The notes under the pieces were generated by a model, which worked only from the letters and a program-made list of their open reading frames with translations, ran no database searches and was not told where the DNA came from. A stretch of DNA of 36,594 nucleotides from Candidatus Poribacteria bacterium (lineage in GTDB: Bacteria > Poribacteria > WGA-4E > WGA-3G), in the NCBI GenBank assembly GCA_003635305.1, contig PYJE01000183.1, forward strand, positions 1 to 36,594, read 5' to 3'. Positions 25,509 through 34,662 of this stretch are shown one piece after another. Positions within the stretch are counted from its first letter, which is position 1, and every line of letters starts with the position of its first letter. Both the position numbers and the translations under genes were made by a program.

Positions 25509-26963
25509 CTATGACGCGTTTGACAACACCCACGTATCCTTACTCCCGCCGCCCTGCGACGAATTCACCACCAACGAACCCTTCTTCAGCGCGACTCGTG
25601 TCAACCCACCGGGAAGGACATAAATCTCCTCACCATACAAGATAAAGGGACGCAAGTCAACGTGTCGTCCCTCAAACCGCCACTGTGCATCGTCATCGAT
25701 TAGCACAGGCACCCGTGAAAGTGCAAGCGTCGGCTGTGCGATATAGTTCCGCGGATTCGCCTGAATGCGCTGCGCGAACTCCTGTTGTTCGGCCCTTGTG
25801 GAGTGCGGTCCAATCAGCATTCCATAGCCGCCGGACTCGTTCGCCGCTTTCACAACGAGTTCGTCCAGATGCTCCAACACATACTTCCGGTCTGAGTCTT
25901 CCCAGCACATATAAGTCGGCACATTGGGGACGATAATCTCTTCGCCGAGGTAGTATTTGATAATTTTCGGCACGAAGGCGCACACCACCTTATCATCGGC
26001 GACGCAAGTGCCAGGCGCGTTCACCAAAGCGAGCCGGCCTGCTTGATAAGCCTCCATCAACCCCGGCACGCCGAGCATCGATTCCGAGCGGAACAAGTTC
26101 GGATCCAAGAAATCGTCGTTAATTCGGCGATAGAGGACATCGATGCGTTCAAATCCCTTCGTCGTCCGCATGTGCACGAACCCATCCTGCACCACCAGAT
26201 CGCGGCCCTCCACCAACGCCACGCCCATCTGCTGCGCGAGGAACGAATGTTCAAAATAGGCGGAGTTATAGACACCCGGTGTCAGCACCGCAATCTTCGG
26301 CACTTTCACCTTATCGTTGGCCAGGTATTGGAGCATGTCGAGGAGCCGGCTCGGATAATCCTCGACCGGCTCAATCTGCGACATCCCGAACAATTGCGGG
26401 AACGTCCGCTTCATCAGATTCCGATTCTCCAACACGTAGGAAACCCCGGATGGACACCCGAGGTTATCCTCTAATACATAATATTGTCCATCGCGGTCGC
26501 GCACCAAGTCAGTTCCTGTGATATGGCACCAAATGCCGCGCGGCGGATCCAAACCAATGCACGGTTCAAGATACCGATTAGACGAGAGCACCACTTCCGC
26601 CGGCACTACCCCGTCCTTCAGAATCTTCTGTTCATGATATACGTCATCAATGAACAGGTTCAGGGCATGGATGCGCTGCTTCAGCCCGCGTTCGATCCAC
26701 TCCCACTCGCTTGCATCGATGATGCGCGGCATGAGATCGAAGGGAAAAATCTTTTCAACGCCTTGTTCATCGGCATAGACATTGAACGTAATCCCCAGTT
26801 GCAACAGCGCGCGCTCCGCCGCAATCTGCCGACGCAGCAGCTCTCCAGCCGGCAGCCGTTCGATGCGCTCCATCAATATCTGCGCAGCGGGCCGCGGACT
26901 TCCATCCGGTGCAAACATCTCATCATAAAATTCATCGGTGGTGTATCCATCAAATATTGACAT
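25509..26963 (-). CDS. Circularly permuted ATP-grasp protein (DUF404/DUF407 type)
   Basis: FNVYADEQGVEKIFPFDLMPRII; RYLEPCIGLDPPRGIWCHITGTDLVRDRDGQYYVLEDNLGCPSGVSYVLENR; start at ATG 26963. Confidence 0.94.
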   Translation of the reverse strand: MSIFDGYTTDEFYDEMFAPDGSPRPAAQILMERIERLPAGELLRRQIAAERALLQLGITFNVYADEQGVEKIFPFDLMPRIIDASEWEWIERGLKQRIHALNLFIDDVYHEQKILKDGVVPAEVVLSSNRYLEPCIGLDPPRGIWCHITGTDLVRDRDGQYYVLEDNLGCPSGVSYVLENRNLMKRTFPQLFGMSQIEPVEDYPSRLLDMLQYLANDKVKVPKIAVLTPGVYNSAYFEHSFLAQQMGVALVEGRDLVVQDGFVHMRTTKGFERIDVLYRRINDDFLDPNLFRSESMLGVPGLMEAYQAGRLALVNAPGTCVADDKVVCAFVPKIIKYYLGEEIIVPNVPTYMCWEDSDRKYVLEHLDELVVKAANESGGYGMLIGPHSTRAEQQEFAQRIQANPRNYIAQPTLALSRVPVLIDDDAQWRFEGRHVDLRPFILYGEEIYVLPGGLTRVALKKGSLVVNSSQGGGSKDTWVLSNAS

Positions 26964-27006
26964 TGCAGTCTGCTCTCTATTCGGAAATTTCTCTGTTCGA
27001 TTCAAT

Positions 27007-27035
27007 GCTCGCGGGCGACAGGCCCCCGCGCTACG
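27007..27035. repeat. Family B repeat (gctcgcgggcgacaggcccccgcgctacg)
   Basis: Matches family B with GC-rich arms. Confidence 0.6.
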
Positions 27036-27062
27036 TTACGCTGACAAGAACGTCTGCCCTTT

Positions 27063-27090
27063 CCGTAGTGCGAGGGCCTGTCCCTCGCCA
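27063..27090. repeat. Family B repeat (ccgtagtgcgagggcctgtccctcgcca)
   Basis: Matches family B. Confidence 0.7.
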
Positions 27091-27132
27091 TGCCGCGTTC
27101 GTCAAGTAGTTTGCCACAACTTTGAAGAAATG

Positions 27133-27885
27133 TCAAACCGCGGGCAGATCTGGCGGCTTGGGCTGCGAATCAAACCCATAAATCCGATGCATCACCGGCG
27201 TAGCCCGTGCAACCACCTCAGGCTTCAAATACTGCACGAAATCAAACATCGGCTTGATAAACGAACGGCAACAGAAACAGATTAGTGCGATCCGCGCCCG
27301 GTCTGTCTTATTCGCACCTGCAGAATGCCAGACTGCACCGTTAAACAGGAATACCGAACCCTTCGGCGCGGACAGCCGAACCTCATTGGGATGATGCGTC
27401 GTCCCAGGCGGCGGTTTCACCCCTTGCCGATGAATGCCCGGGACATAGCGCGTGCCGCCATTTTCCGGCGTGAAATCGTCCAACAGCCAGAGACTATTCG
27501 CCACCACTGGAAAACTCGGCAGCGGCTCAGGCATCGTGCCAAGCACGCTATCCACGTGGTAACCTCCATCCGGCGCGCCCGGCTCAATGATATTGGAGGT
27601 AAGCGTGCTTAACGTGTAATCCTCGCCGAGCAGGTATTCAAAAAACGGCATCACCTTCGGACGAGCAACGATTCGCTCGTAAATCTCGCCTTTATTTGCC
27701 AACCAGCGAACGTGCTGCCCATACCCATTGGTATGCCGAAGTGCTGAGCCGTCCTGCCGCTCCGCTGCCGCGAGTCGCAGCAAATCGGCACGATACATCT
27801 CAATCTCCGCCGAAGAAAGCACATCAGGAATGACGATGCACCCCTGCTCATCCAATTCCCGCTTCTGCGCTTCTGTGATACCCAT
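27133..27885 (-). CDS. Phytanoyl-CoA dioxygenase (PhyH) family protein
   Basis: LDEQGCIVIPDVLSSAEI; GYHVDSVLG; PENGGTRYVPGIH; LFNGAVWHSAGANKTDRARIALICF; start at ATG 27885. Confidence 0.9.
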   Translation of the reverse strand: MGITEAQKRELDEQGCIVIPDVLSSAEIEMYRADLLRLAAAERQDGSALRHTNGYGQHVRWLANKGEIYERIVARPKVMPFFEYLLGEDYTLSTLTSNIIEPGAPDGGYHVDSVLGTMPEPLPSFPVVANSLWLLDDFTPENGGTRYVPGIHRQGVKPPPGTTHHPNEVRLSAPKGSVFLFNGAVWHSAGANKTDRARIALICFCCRSFIKPMFDFVQYLKPEVVARATPVMHRIYGFDSQPKPPDLPAV

Positions 27886-27933
27886 CTCGCTTCCCTCCTG
27901 CAAAGGCGGATTTTTATGGTTTCCGCCCGCGAA

Positions 27934-29151
27934 CTACGCCGCGAAATCCTTCAAACATTCCTCATACGCGCCAAACCGTTCACCCTCATGCTCTTCCGGA
28001 TCGACTAGTTTTAACCACAGCGCGCTATCTTTCTTCGCGCCGCTCAGCTGCCGACGACTTCCTAGATGCGCCGGATCCGGGCCGCTCCAGACTACCTCGC
28101 CGCCCTGCAAATAGATGAAATTCCCGCGATACCTGTCGATTAGCGATTTCTGGTTCTCCAGATAAACCAGTCCCTGCTCACACGTCGTCCGCCGCCAATT
28201 TGCGACTGTTTCCTGGCTATCCGTCTCCACCGAGTCAAATTCCGCCAACGGTGCGGTGACTTCACTCGTCCAATCGATTTCGTCCAATTCTACTGTCCCA
28301 TACCCGCGTTGCGCGGCGATGAGGATATGGTTCCGATCGCGTTTAAAGGGCGGTGTCGGCCAATCGGATTTCGGATCGTGCCCCATCAAATGCATTCCGA
28401 CGGTATCGGTTGCTATCGGATGGTCTCCTGCGACGAGCGCGTTACAGATTCTTCCTTCGCCGCCCCATTCGCGTCCCCACTGCCCCGTTAGCGCGTCGAT
28501 GATGTTGAGGCAAGGCTTCGTTATCAACGCCAGATCTGGCAGCACATAAGACAGGCGGATCAGGTGGTGATAATAACTGCGCGTTCTGCCTTCCGGCAGC
28601 AACATCGGCGGCAAGCCGAACAGATTCTTGGTGCATAAGGTAATGCCCATGAACGCATGATTTTTCATCTTGGCCACAGAGACGACAGCATCTGCATCGT
28701 CAAAACAGGCACTCAGCGTGTAGCGATCGAACATTGAACCGCCGCCGGGGACATCGTAAACCTTGAATGGCGGCAGATTCGAGTCCACAAAATCCACCCC
28801 GAATTCCTTGAGGTGATGTTCGTAGTTGAAACCGGGTGGCATCCGATGCCCGTGCGTATACGGATTCGTATCTGTAGCGACAATTTGCGCGTTCGTGTGC
28901 TCCTTTAGCAGCCGAAACACCGCGCGGCACACCGCATCGTCCACCAATTCCCGTCGTCGGCCTTCGTAATAGATAATCCGCTCGTGCGGCTTCATCATAT
29001 TCAGTTTGATGACAACCTTTTTGGCGGTTTCAATGGGTTTCCAAGCGCGTGTGAGCGGATCGGTAACTCGGCGCAGCGTTTGATAAATCTCTTCTTCTGT
29101 CGCCCGATAATCACAATGCGCCGCCCGCACCTTAAACTGTTTTTCTACCAT
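27934..29151 (-). CDS. DUF362 domain-containing protein
   Basis: KKVVIKLNMMKPHER; DADAVVSVAKMKNHAFMGITLCTKNLFGLPP; NIIDALTGQWG; ALVAGDHPIATDTVGMHLMG. Confidence 0.88.
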   Translation of the reverse strand: MVEKQFKVRAAHCDYRATEEEIYQTLRRVTDPLTRAWKPIETAKKVVIKLNMMKPHERIIYYEGRRRELVDDAVCRAVFRLLKEHTNAQIVATDTNPYTHGHRMPPGFNYEHHLKEFGVDFVDSNLPPFKVYDVPGGGSMFDRYTLSACFDDADAVVSVAKMKNHAFMGITLCTKNLFGLPPMLLPEGRTRSYYHHLIRLSYVLPDLALITKPCLNIIDALTGQWGREWGGEGRICNALVAGDHPIATDTVGMHLMGHDPKSDWPTPPFKRDRNHILIAAQRGYGTVELDEIDWTSEVTAPLAEFDSVETDSQETVANWRRTTCEQGLVYLENQKSLIDRYRGNFIYLQGGEVVWSGPDPAHLGSRRQLSGAKKDSALWLKLVDPEEHEGERFGAYEECLKDFAA

Positions 29152-29171
29152 ATCCTTCTCCTCAATTCTCC

Positions 29172-29281
29172 GTCGGTAGGCGCGGTTTCAAACTGCGCCT
29201 ATCGGGTTCGTTCTATGAACTGCGCATCCGTCTCCTCAAAGAAGGCGTTCCGTTTCAAACTGCGCCTATCGGGTTCGTTCT
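29172..29281. repeat. Tandem pair of family A repeat units; 30-nt perfect direct repeat gtttcaaactgcgcctatcgggttcgttct at 29185-29214 and 29252-29281
   Basis: Direct reading. Confidence 0.85.
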
Positions 29282-29384
29282 GCTTCAGTTCTATTATTAA
29301 AAGGATACCATCCCTCCCGAAAAATGTCAAGAAATTTCTTTATCGCCCATCTTCGTTCCATTTTCGTGCGTCTACCCGAAAGAG

Positions 29385-29419
29385 AAAACGCCCGCGGCGC
29401 GGAGGCCAGGGCGTTTTTT
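29385..29419 (-). terminator. Intrinsic terminator-like hairpin (aacgccc...gggcgtt flanked by A/T runs), possibly bidirectional
   Basis: gagaaaacgcccgcggcgcggaggccagggcgtttttt downstream of the minus-strand lipoprotein gene. Confidence 0.6.
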
Positions 29420-29434
29420 GATATAATCGACGCA

Positions 29435-29461
29435 CGGCGAGGGACAGGCCCTCGCCCTACG
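29435..29461. repeat. Family B repeat (ggcgagggacaggccctcgccctac)
   Basis: Near-perfect inverted repeat gcgaggg/ccctcgc. Confidence 0.8.
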
Positions 29462-29521
29462 GTGAAAAGGGGCCGCGGTTTGAGAAACTCTGCCTCCCTC
29501 GATTTACGGGTGAACGTGGCG

Positions 29522-29923
29522 TTAAGTTTTCTGCCACTTCAAACGAAGCGTCGATTCATCTTCGGTAAAAGAAAAGATGAGATACGTTCCATGCCATGTG
29601 TAGGGGATAGGTTCTTCAGCCAGCCATAAATCTGTGCCATTGGCACTCCAAGTGGTGCCGGATTGGTTAACCCGATAAGACTCGCGGTACAAAAGAGTTA
29701 AAGACCAGGGGCCGCCTTTGCTACCGAGGGTAAGTTGTCCAAAGAGGTCCGGAGGACGGATAACAACCGAAGACCCTCCTTCTTCAACAATCATCTCAGT
29801 AGCCGTATACCTTCCGGTGAGTTCATCCACCGCTTCATCTTCATCGTCTCCGCCGCAGCCGATGAAGGCGACAGAGAACAACGCAACCAGCATTAACGCG
29901 AACACGCGAAAACTAGTTTTCAT
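29522..29923 (-). CDS. Hypothetical lipoprotein
   Basis: MKTSFRVFALMLVALFSVAFIGCGGDD lipobox; start at ATG 29923. Confidence 0.7.
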   Translation of the reverse strand: MKTSFRVFALMLVALFSVAFIGCGGDDEDEAVDELTGRYTATEMIVEEGGSSVVIRPPDLFGQLTLGSKGGPWSLTLLYRESYRVNQSGTTWSANGTDLWLAEEPIPYTWHGTYLIFSFTEDESTLRLKWQKT

Positions 29924-29983
29924 CAAAAATCTCCTTTCTCGCACTCTGGCGAGCAGCTAAAGAAAACAGCCGCAAAACAAATC

Positions 29984-30010
29984 CCGTAGGCGCGGTTTGA
30001 AACTGCGCAG
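29984..30010. repeat. Family A repeat (cgtaggcgcggtttgaaactgcgcag)
   Basis: Matches family A core. Confidence 0.7.
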
Positions 30011-30044
30011 ACCAGAAATTGCGCATGTCTTGTGCAACAGAAAT

Positions 30045-30102
30045 GGCGAGGGACAGGCCCTCGCCCTACGGTTTATTAAAGGACAGGCCCTCGCCCTACG
30101 GG
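30045..30102. repeat. Tandem family B repeat units overlapping the end of the AMP-ligase CDS
   Basis: gcgagggacaggccctcgccctacggtttattaaaggacaggccctcgccctacgg. Confidence 0.8.
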
Positions 30103-32087
30103 TTATTAGGGGTTTTTTGTTCACGCAGTAATCGACGCATCACCTTATTCGATGCAGTGCGCGGTAGTGCCTCCACCACTACAACCTCATCAATCCGAAA
30201 CAACGGATTCAGACGCTGACGCAATGCTGTCTGCAAAGTTTCGCGAATTTCTGGCACGGAAATCGCGCAGACCGGCACAACATATATCACCAACTGACTC
30301 GGCCCTCCATCTTTCGGCGATACCGCCACCGCCGCGGTTTCCCGAATTCCATCAACGCCGTTCAGCACTTCCTCAATTTCCGCCGAGCTCACCTTAATCC
30401 CGCTCAGATTCATCGTATCGTCAACGCGCCCATGGATGCGATAATACCCGTTTGCCAACCGTTCCAGTGCATCCCCGTGCCGGCGCAAATCCGGCTGCGG
30501 CGTTCCCGAAAAGTAGACTGCGTCATGTTCCGCGTTCACCAAGTTACTTGATAACCCTAGCGATGGCGGCAGAATAAAAACCTCGCCGTTATCCGCAAGC
30601 TGCCCTTCTTCATCGCAAAGCACAAAATCCAAACCGAGTGCGGGAGTGGTAAATGTTGAAGGCGCGGCCGGTTGCACGCGCGTTCCTGTGATATACGCGC
30701 CGCCGATTTCTGTCCCACCGCAGTATTCAATCACGGGCCGGTACTCTGCCAGCGACATCAAAAACAGCATCTCCATGGGATTAGAACACTCCCCGGTCGA
30801 ACTAAATGCGCGAATCGCGTCCCAATTCAGTCCCTGCATGCACCCACTATTTTTCCATGCGCGCACGAGCGTCGGCACCACACCGAGGAGGTTCACCTTC
30901 GCATCCTGCACGAAAATGCCGAAATCGCGTCCGGTCGGCACGCCGTCATATAGTGCTATAGTGCCCCGATTGATTAGACTTGCATAGATAAGCCAAGGTC
31001 CCATCATCCATCCAAGGTTCGTCGGCCAGGCGAGGACATCGCCGGGATGAATATCGTGATGGAGGAAAGCATCTGCGGCGCACTTAATCGGCGTGGTATG
31101 CGTCCACGGAATCGCCTTCGGTTCTCCTGTCGTTCCGGACGAAAAGAGGAGATTCGTATGCGCTTCTGGATGACACGGCACCGCCGTAAACGTCCCGCGG
31201 TCGCTCAGAAAATCCTCCCATGTCAGATCTTCCCTACCCGCTAACCGTGCTTTTGTCGCCGACATTACAATCGCCTTTGGGGCATTCGCCGCAACAACCT
31301 TCTCATATAGCGGCAGCCGTTTTCCACGGCGATAAATAGCATCCTGCGTAAAAATCGCCTTCGCCTTGCCGATGCGGAGCCGCGTCGCAATCTCTCTCGG
31401 TGCAAAACTATCGGCGATGGACACTACTGCGCACCCCGCCTTCACAATTCCCAGATAAATCGCGACAGATTCTGCATGCATGGGCATATCAACCGCCACG
31501 GCATCCCCCGGCTCCATGCCGAGTGCTACGAGTCCATTCGCAACGCGGTTCGTGAGACATTCCAATTCGCGATAAGTAATTATTTTCAGCGTCGGATCTG
31601 TTTCGCTTCGCGTGATAATCGCAACAGCATCGTCAGGCGCGCTGAAACAACTCTCAACGATGTTATAGCGGCCGCTTGTGATATTCAGGTTTCTACCCGC
31701 AATCTCCACCTTAAGGGAAGGAAGATGAACCCCCAACGTCTCAATCATCATCTCCCAAAACGCGGCGCGGTTGTCCACACTCCACGCATGAAATGCGCGA
31801 TAGGTTTCTATTCCCAACTTCTCCATCAACTGTGTAATGTTGGCTTGCGCGATATCCGTTTCAGATGGAAACCAAGCCGGTGGTGGCCCTTGCGTTTCGG
31901 CATCCCAGGCTGCATATACCGTCTCATAAAGCAGTTGATGCAGCGCGAACGGATGCTTCGGCGACAAGATATTGCGCGAGACTTCGGCCCAACATGCCGC
32001 CGCCCCCTTTTCGGCCAAAAGCGCGTTCACTGCCTTCGCTTCCTCTTCCCCGAATCCACAAGCGATGAGTTGTTTAGTTGTGAGCAT
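30096..32087 (-). CDS. AMP-dependent acyl-CoA synthetase/ligase (AAE17/18-like)
   Basis: TNLLFSSGTTGEPKAIPWTHTTP; YCGGTEIGGAYITGT; YRIHGRVDDTMNLSGIKVSSAEIEEVL; PRTASNKVMRRLLRE. Confidence 0.92.
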   Translation of the reverse strand: MLTTKQLIACGFGEEEAKAVNALLAEKGAAACWAEVSRNILSPKHPFALHQLLYETVYAAWDAETQGPPPAWFPSETDIAQANITQLMEKLGIETYRAFHAWSVDNRAAFWEMMIETLGVHLPSLKVEIAGRNLNITSGRYNIVESCFSAPDDAVAIITRSETDPTLKIITYRELECLTNRVANGLVALGMEPGDAVAVDMPMHAESVAIYLGIVKAGCAVVSIADSFAPREIATRLRIGKAKAIFTQDAIYRRGKRLPLYEKVVAANAPKAIVMSATKARLAGREDLTWEDFLSDRGTFTAVPCHPEAHTNLLFSSGTTGEPKAIPWTHTTPIKCAADAFLHHDIHPGDVLAWPTNLGWMMGPWLIYASLINRGTIALYDGVPTGRDFGIFVQDAKVNLLGVVPTLVRAWKNSGCMQGLNWDAIRAFSSTGECSNPMEMLFLMSLAEYRPVIEYCGGTEIGGAYITGTRVQPAAPSTFTTPALGLDFVLCDEEGQLADNGEVFILPPSLGLSSNLVNAEHDAVYFSGTPQPDLRRHGDALERLANGYYRIHGRVDDTMNLSGIKVSSAEIEEVLNGVDGIRETAAVAVSPKDGGPSQLVIYVVPVCAISVPEIRETLQTALRQRLNPLFRIDEVVVVEALPRTASNKVMRRLLREQKTPNNP

Positions 32088-32093
32088 GTTTTT

Positions 32094-33308
32094 TTACATT
32101 CCTCTGGACAATTCTCGCAACCGATTCACAGTCGCCACGACTTCCTCAACCACAACATCCACCTCTTCCGCCGTGTTATAACGTCCCAAACCGAAACGCA
32201 CTGCTGTTACCGCGAGTTCATGAGGCACGCCCATCGCTGTCAACACATGCGAGGGTTTGACCGATTCCGAATCGCACGCCGAACCTGTTGACACCGCCAC
32301 CTGCTTCAGCCCCGCCAACAGCGCATGGCTTTGGACACCTTCAAAACAGAGATTCAAATTGCCGGGCAGCCGCTTTTCAGGATGTCCGTTGAGATGAATA
32401 TCCGTCAACCGCGTCCGCAGTTCCTCATGCAGCCTATCCCGCAACACCCCAGTAGGAGAGATCTCCCGGTCCTGATTTCTCTTCTCCCGGTCTTGATACA
32501 ATTCACACGCTGCTCCCAAACCGACAATCCCCGCCACATTCAATGTGCCGGGCCGAACTCCCATCTCCTGTCCGCCGCCATAAAAAAGCGGTTGTAATTG
32601 TATGCGCGGATGTCGTTCATATCCGCCTGCGCGAACATAGAGCGCGCCAACCCCTTTCGGTCCATACATCTTATGCGCTGTCAGCGATGCCAAATCCACT
32701 CCCAACGTCTCCATATTCGATGGGAGTTTCCCAATTCCCTGCACCGCATCCGAGTGAAACACTACGCCGTGCTTTTGCGCGATGTCGGCAATTTCGGCAA
32801 TTGGGTTTATCGTTCCGACTTCGTTATTCGCATACATGAGGCTGATGAGCGCGGTCTTCGGTGTAATCGCCGCCGCCACATCGTCCAGATCGATCATTCC
32901 GTATGTATCCACTGGCAGATACGTCGTCTCAAACCCCTCCGCCGCCAGAGCGTGACACGTATCCAACACGGCGTGATGCTCCGCCGTGCTTGTGATAATA
33001 TGATTTTTCTCTGCTTGAGCGGTTGCAACTCCCCTGATAGCAAGGTTATCCGATTCTGTCGCGCCACTCGTAAAAATAATCTCTCCGGGGGAACAGCCGA
33101 GCAGTGTCGCGACTTGCGCGCGCGCCTTCTCCACTGCATCCTTCGCCGCTATGCCAAACGGATGCGTGCTAGCGGCATTCCCGAAATGTGTCGTTAAATA
33201 AGGCATCATCGCCGTTAGCACCTCTGGCGCAATCGGCGTTGTCGCATGGTTGTCCATGTAAATGACATCACTATTCACAAATGAAGTTTCAGAAAACAAG
33301 TAGGGCAT
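32094..33308 (-). CDS. Cysteine desulfurase (NifS/IscS-like)
   Basis: VIYMDNHATTPIAPEVLTAMMPYL; FTSGATESDNLAI; SLTAHKMYGPKGVGALYV; VSTGSACDSESVKPSHVL. Confidence 0.94.
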   Translation of the reverse strand: MPYLFSETSFVNSDVIYMDNHATTPIAPEVLTAMMPYLTTHFGNAASTHPFGIAAKDAVEKARAQVATLLGCSPGEIIFTSGATESDNLAIRGVATAQAEKNHIITSTAEHHAVLDTCHALAAEGFETTYLPVDTYGMIDLDDVAAAITPKTALISLMYANNEVGTINPIAEIADIAQKHGVVFHSDAVQGIGKLPSNMETLGVDLASLTAHKMYGPKGVGALYVRAGGYERHPRIQLQPLFYGGGQEMGVRPGTLNVAGIVGLGAACELYQDREKRNQDREISPTGVLRDRLHEELRTRLTDIHLNGHPEKRLPGNLNLCFEGVQSHALLAGLKQVAVSTGSACDSESVKPSHVLTAMGVPHELAVTAVRFGLGRYNTAEEVDVVVEEVVATVNRLRELSRGM

Positions 33309-33332
33309 TTTTTGTGCTGATACCGCTTTGGC

Positions 33333-33396
33333 ACGTAGGACGGGGGGCCTGTCTCCGTGCTTGGAACACGACGAGGGACAGGCCTTCGCCCTACGA
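33333..33396. repeat. Two adjacent family B repeat units
   Basis: cgtaggacggggggcctgtctccgtgc and cgacgagggacaggccttcgccctacg. Confidence 0.7.
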
Positions 33397-33457
33397 TAAG
33401 GCGCGCCGGTTGTGGTAAGGACAGATGTCGTTCATATCCGCTCCATCTGCCCGATAC

Positions 33458-34495
33458 TTACAACCGTTCCCGGAACATCGCCATCATTCCATCTGGCGGA
33501 TTGAACGGCAACTCAACCACGGTATTCGTCAACCCGCTATAATAGATCCCCAACAGCAGATTGAATTCCGCCAGCGACTGCGGCAGGTGCGTCGGATGCA
33601 CCTTGCTTTCATCGTCTAGCCACTCAAATACTGCATCGGTGAGGCCGCCTTGCGCGATGACATCCTGCGCGCCGTAACTCAGGGCTCCGCCTTCATAACC
33701 GCCTTCGGGGGTACTCCGTTCCCAACTCTCAAACCTCCAGTGAACAAACCCGTGTTGTCCGAACACACAGACCCGCTTATGCCGATTATTGCCAGTCTCA
33801 GGCAACACGCGGGGTGCCATTTCGGGCCCGAAAGCGACGGAGGCTTGCACGCCGTTCGCGTAAGTCACCAACGCTGTCGCATTCGCCGGCGATGGCTGCG
33901 CGCTATCCAACTGGCCGGCACCCGAAATCTGTCCATGCACTCTCACCGGGCGCGAGTTGTCAATGTAAGACGACACCAATTGCAACACATGCGGTGCCTG
34001 ATCTACGGGCGGATTGCGTGCGCTTGCCTCAATAAACTTAATCGCCCCGATTTTTCCCTCTGCCACATCCCGTTTCAACGCAAGGTTTTGCGGGTGGAAA
34101 TTGAGCTGCGTATTAACGACGAACTTCGTTTTTGTCCGTTGCGAAAGCTCAGCAATCTGCCGCCAATCCTCACTCTCCACTGCAATCGGTTTTTCGACGA
34201 TAGCCGCCGGCACCCCGTGTTCGGATGCCTGATTCATCAGTGGGTATCGGATGCGTTCGTTCGTTCCGCGGAGCACCGGTGCTGTCACGATATGCAACAG
34301 ATCTGGTTTCTCCTTTGTGAGCATTTCGTCAAGATCGGTGTATCGGGCATCTATTCCGAACTCATCACCGAAGCCGTTGAGCAACTCTTCATTCATATCA
34401 CAAATCGCTGTGAGTTTTCCGCCTTTGACGTGTTCGTAGGCGCGGGCGTGTCCTCTTGCACGTCCCCTGCATCCCAGAATCGCGCTTTTATACAT
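33458..34495 (-). CDS. Gfo/Idh/MocA family oxidoreductase
   Basis: MYKSAILGCRGRARGHARAYEHVKGGKLTAICD; AAIVEKPIAVESEDWRQIAEL; start at ATG 34495. Confidence 0.88.
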   Translation of the reverse strand: MYKSAILGCRGRARGHARAYEHVKGGKLTAICDMNEELLNGFGDEFGIDARYTDLDEMLTKEKPDLLHIVTAPVLRGTNERIRYPLMNQASEHGVPAAIVEKPIAVESEDWRQIAELSQRTKTKFVVNTQLNFHPQNLALKRDVAEGKIGAIKFIEASARNPPVDQAPHVLQLVSSYIDNSRPVRVHGQISGAGQLDSAQPSPANATALVTYANGVQASVAFGPEMAPRVLPETGNNRHKRVCVFGQHGFVHWRFESWERSTPEGGYEGGALSYGAQDVIAQGGLTDAVFEWLDDESKVHPTHLPQSLAEFNLLLGIYYSGLTNTVVELPFNPPDGMMAMFRERL

Positions 34496-34532
34496 TCGGT
34501 TTCTCCTATCAACACAAAATTTACGTGAATCG

Positions 34533-34580
34533 TCGGTAGGCACGGTTTGAAACCGCGTCTACCGAAGGCGTTCCGCGTAG
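34533..34580. repeat. Family A repeat (cggtaggcacggtttgaaaccgcgtctaccgaaggcgttccgcgtag)
   Basis: Inverted repeat, family A core. Confidence 0.8.
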
Positions 34581-34662
34581 GTTCTGCCATGATGATTTGC
34601 GTTGATGATACCACAGACGCAATTTTAAAGCAATAGCGAAAAATGCTTGCAGTGAAAAACTC

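Noticed and set aside
29172-29281. Possible CRISPR-like array (two 30-nt perfect repeats)
   Set aside because: Only two copies, the repeat belongs to dispersed family A, and there are no cas genes or further repeat-spacer units.
31476-32291. 271-aa plus-strand ORF antisense to the AMP-ligase
   Set aside because: Mostly within a confident CDS; His/Arg/Cys-rich translation typical of a spurious antisense frame.
34437-34470. gtaggcgcgggcgtgtcc at the start of the Gfo/Idh gene resembling family A
   Set aside because: Encodes the expected GCRGRARGHARAYEHV motif of this oxidoreductase subfamily, so chance similarity.
33650-34528. 292-aa plus-strand ORF antisense to Gfo/Idh/MocA gene
   Set aside because: Whole length overlaps a confident oxidoreductase CDS; no family features.
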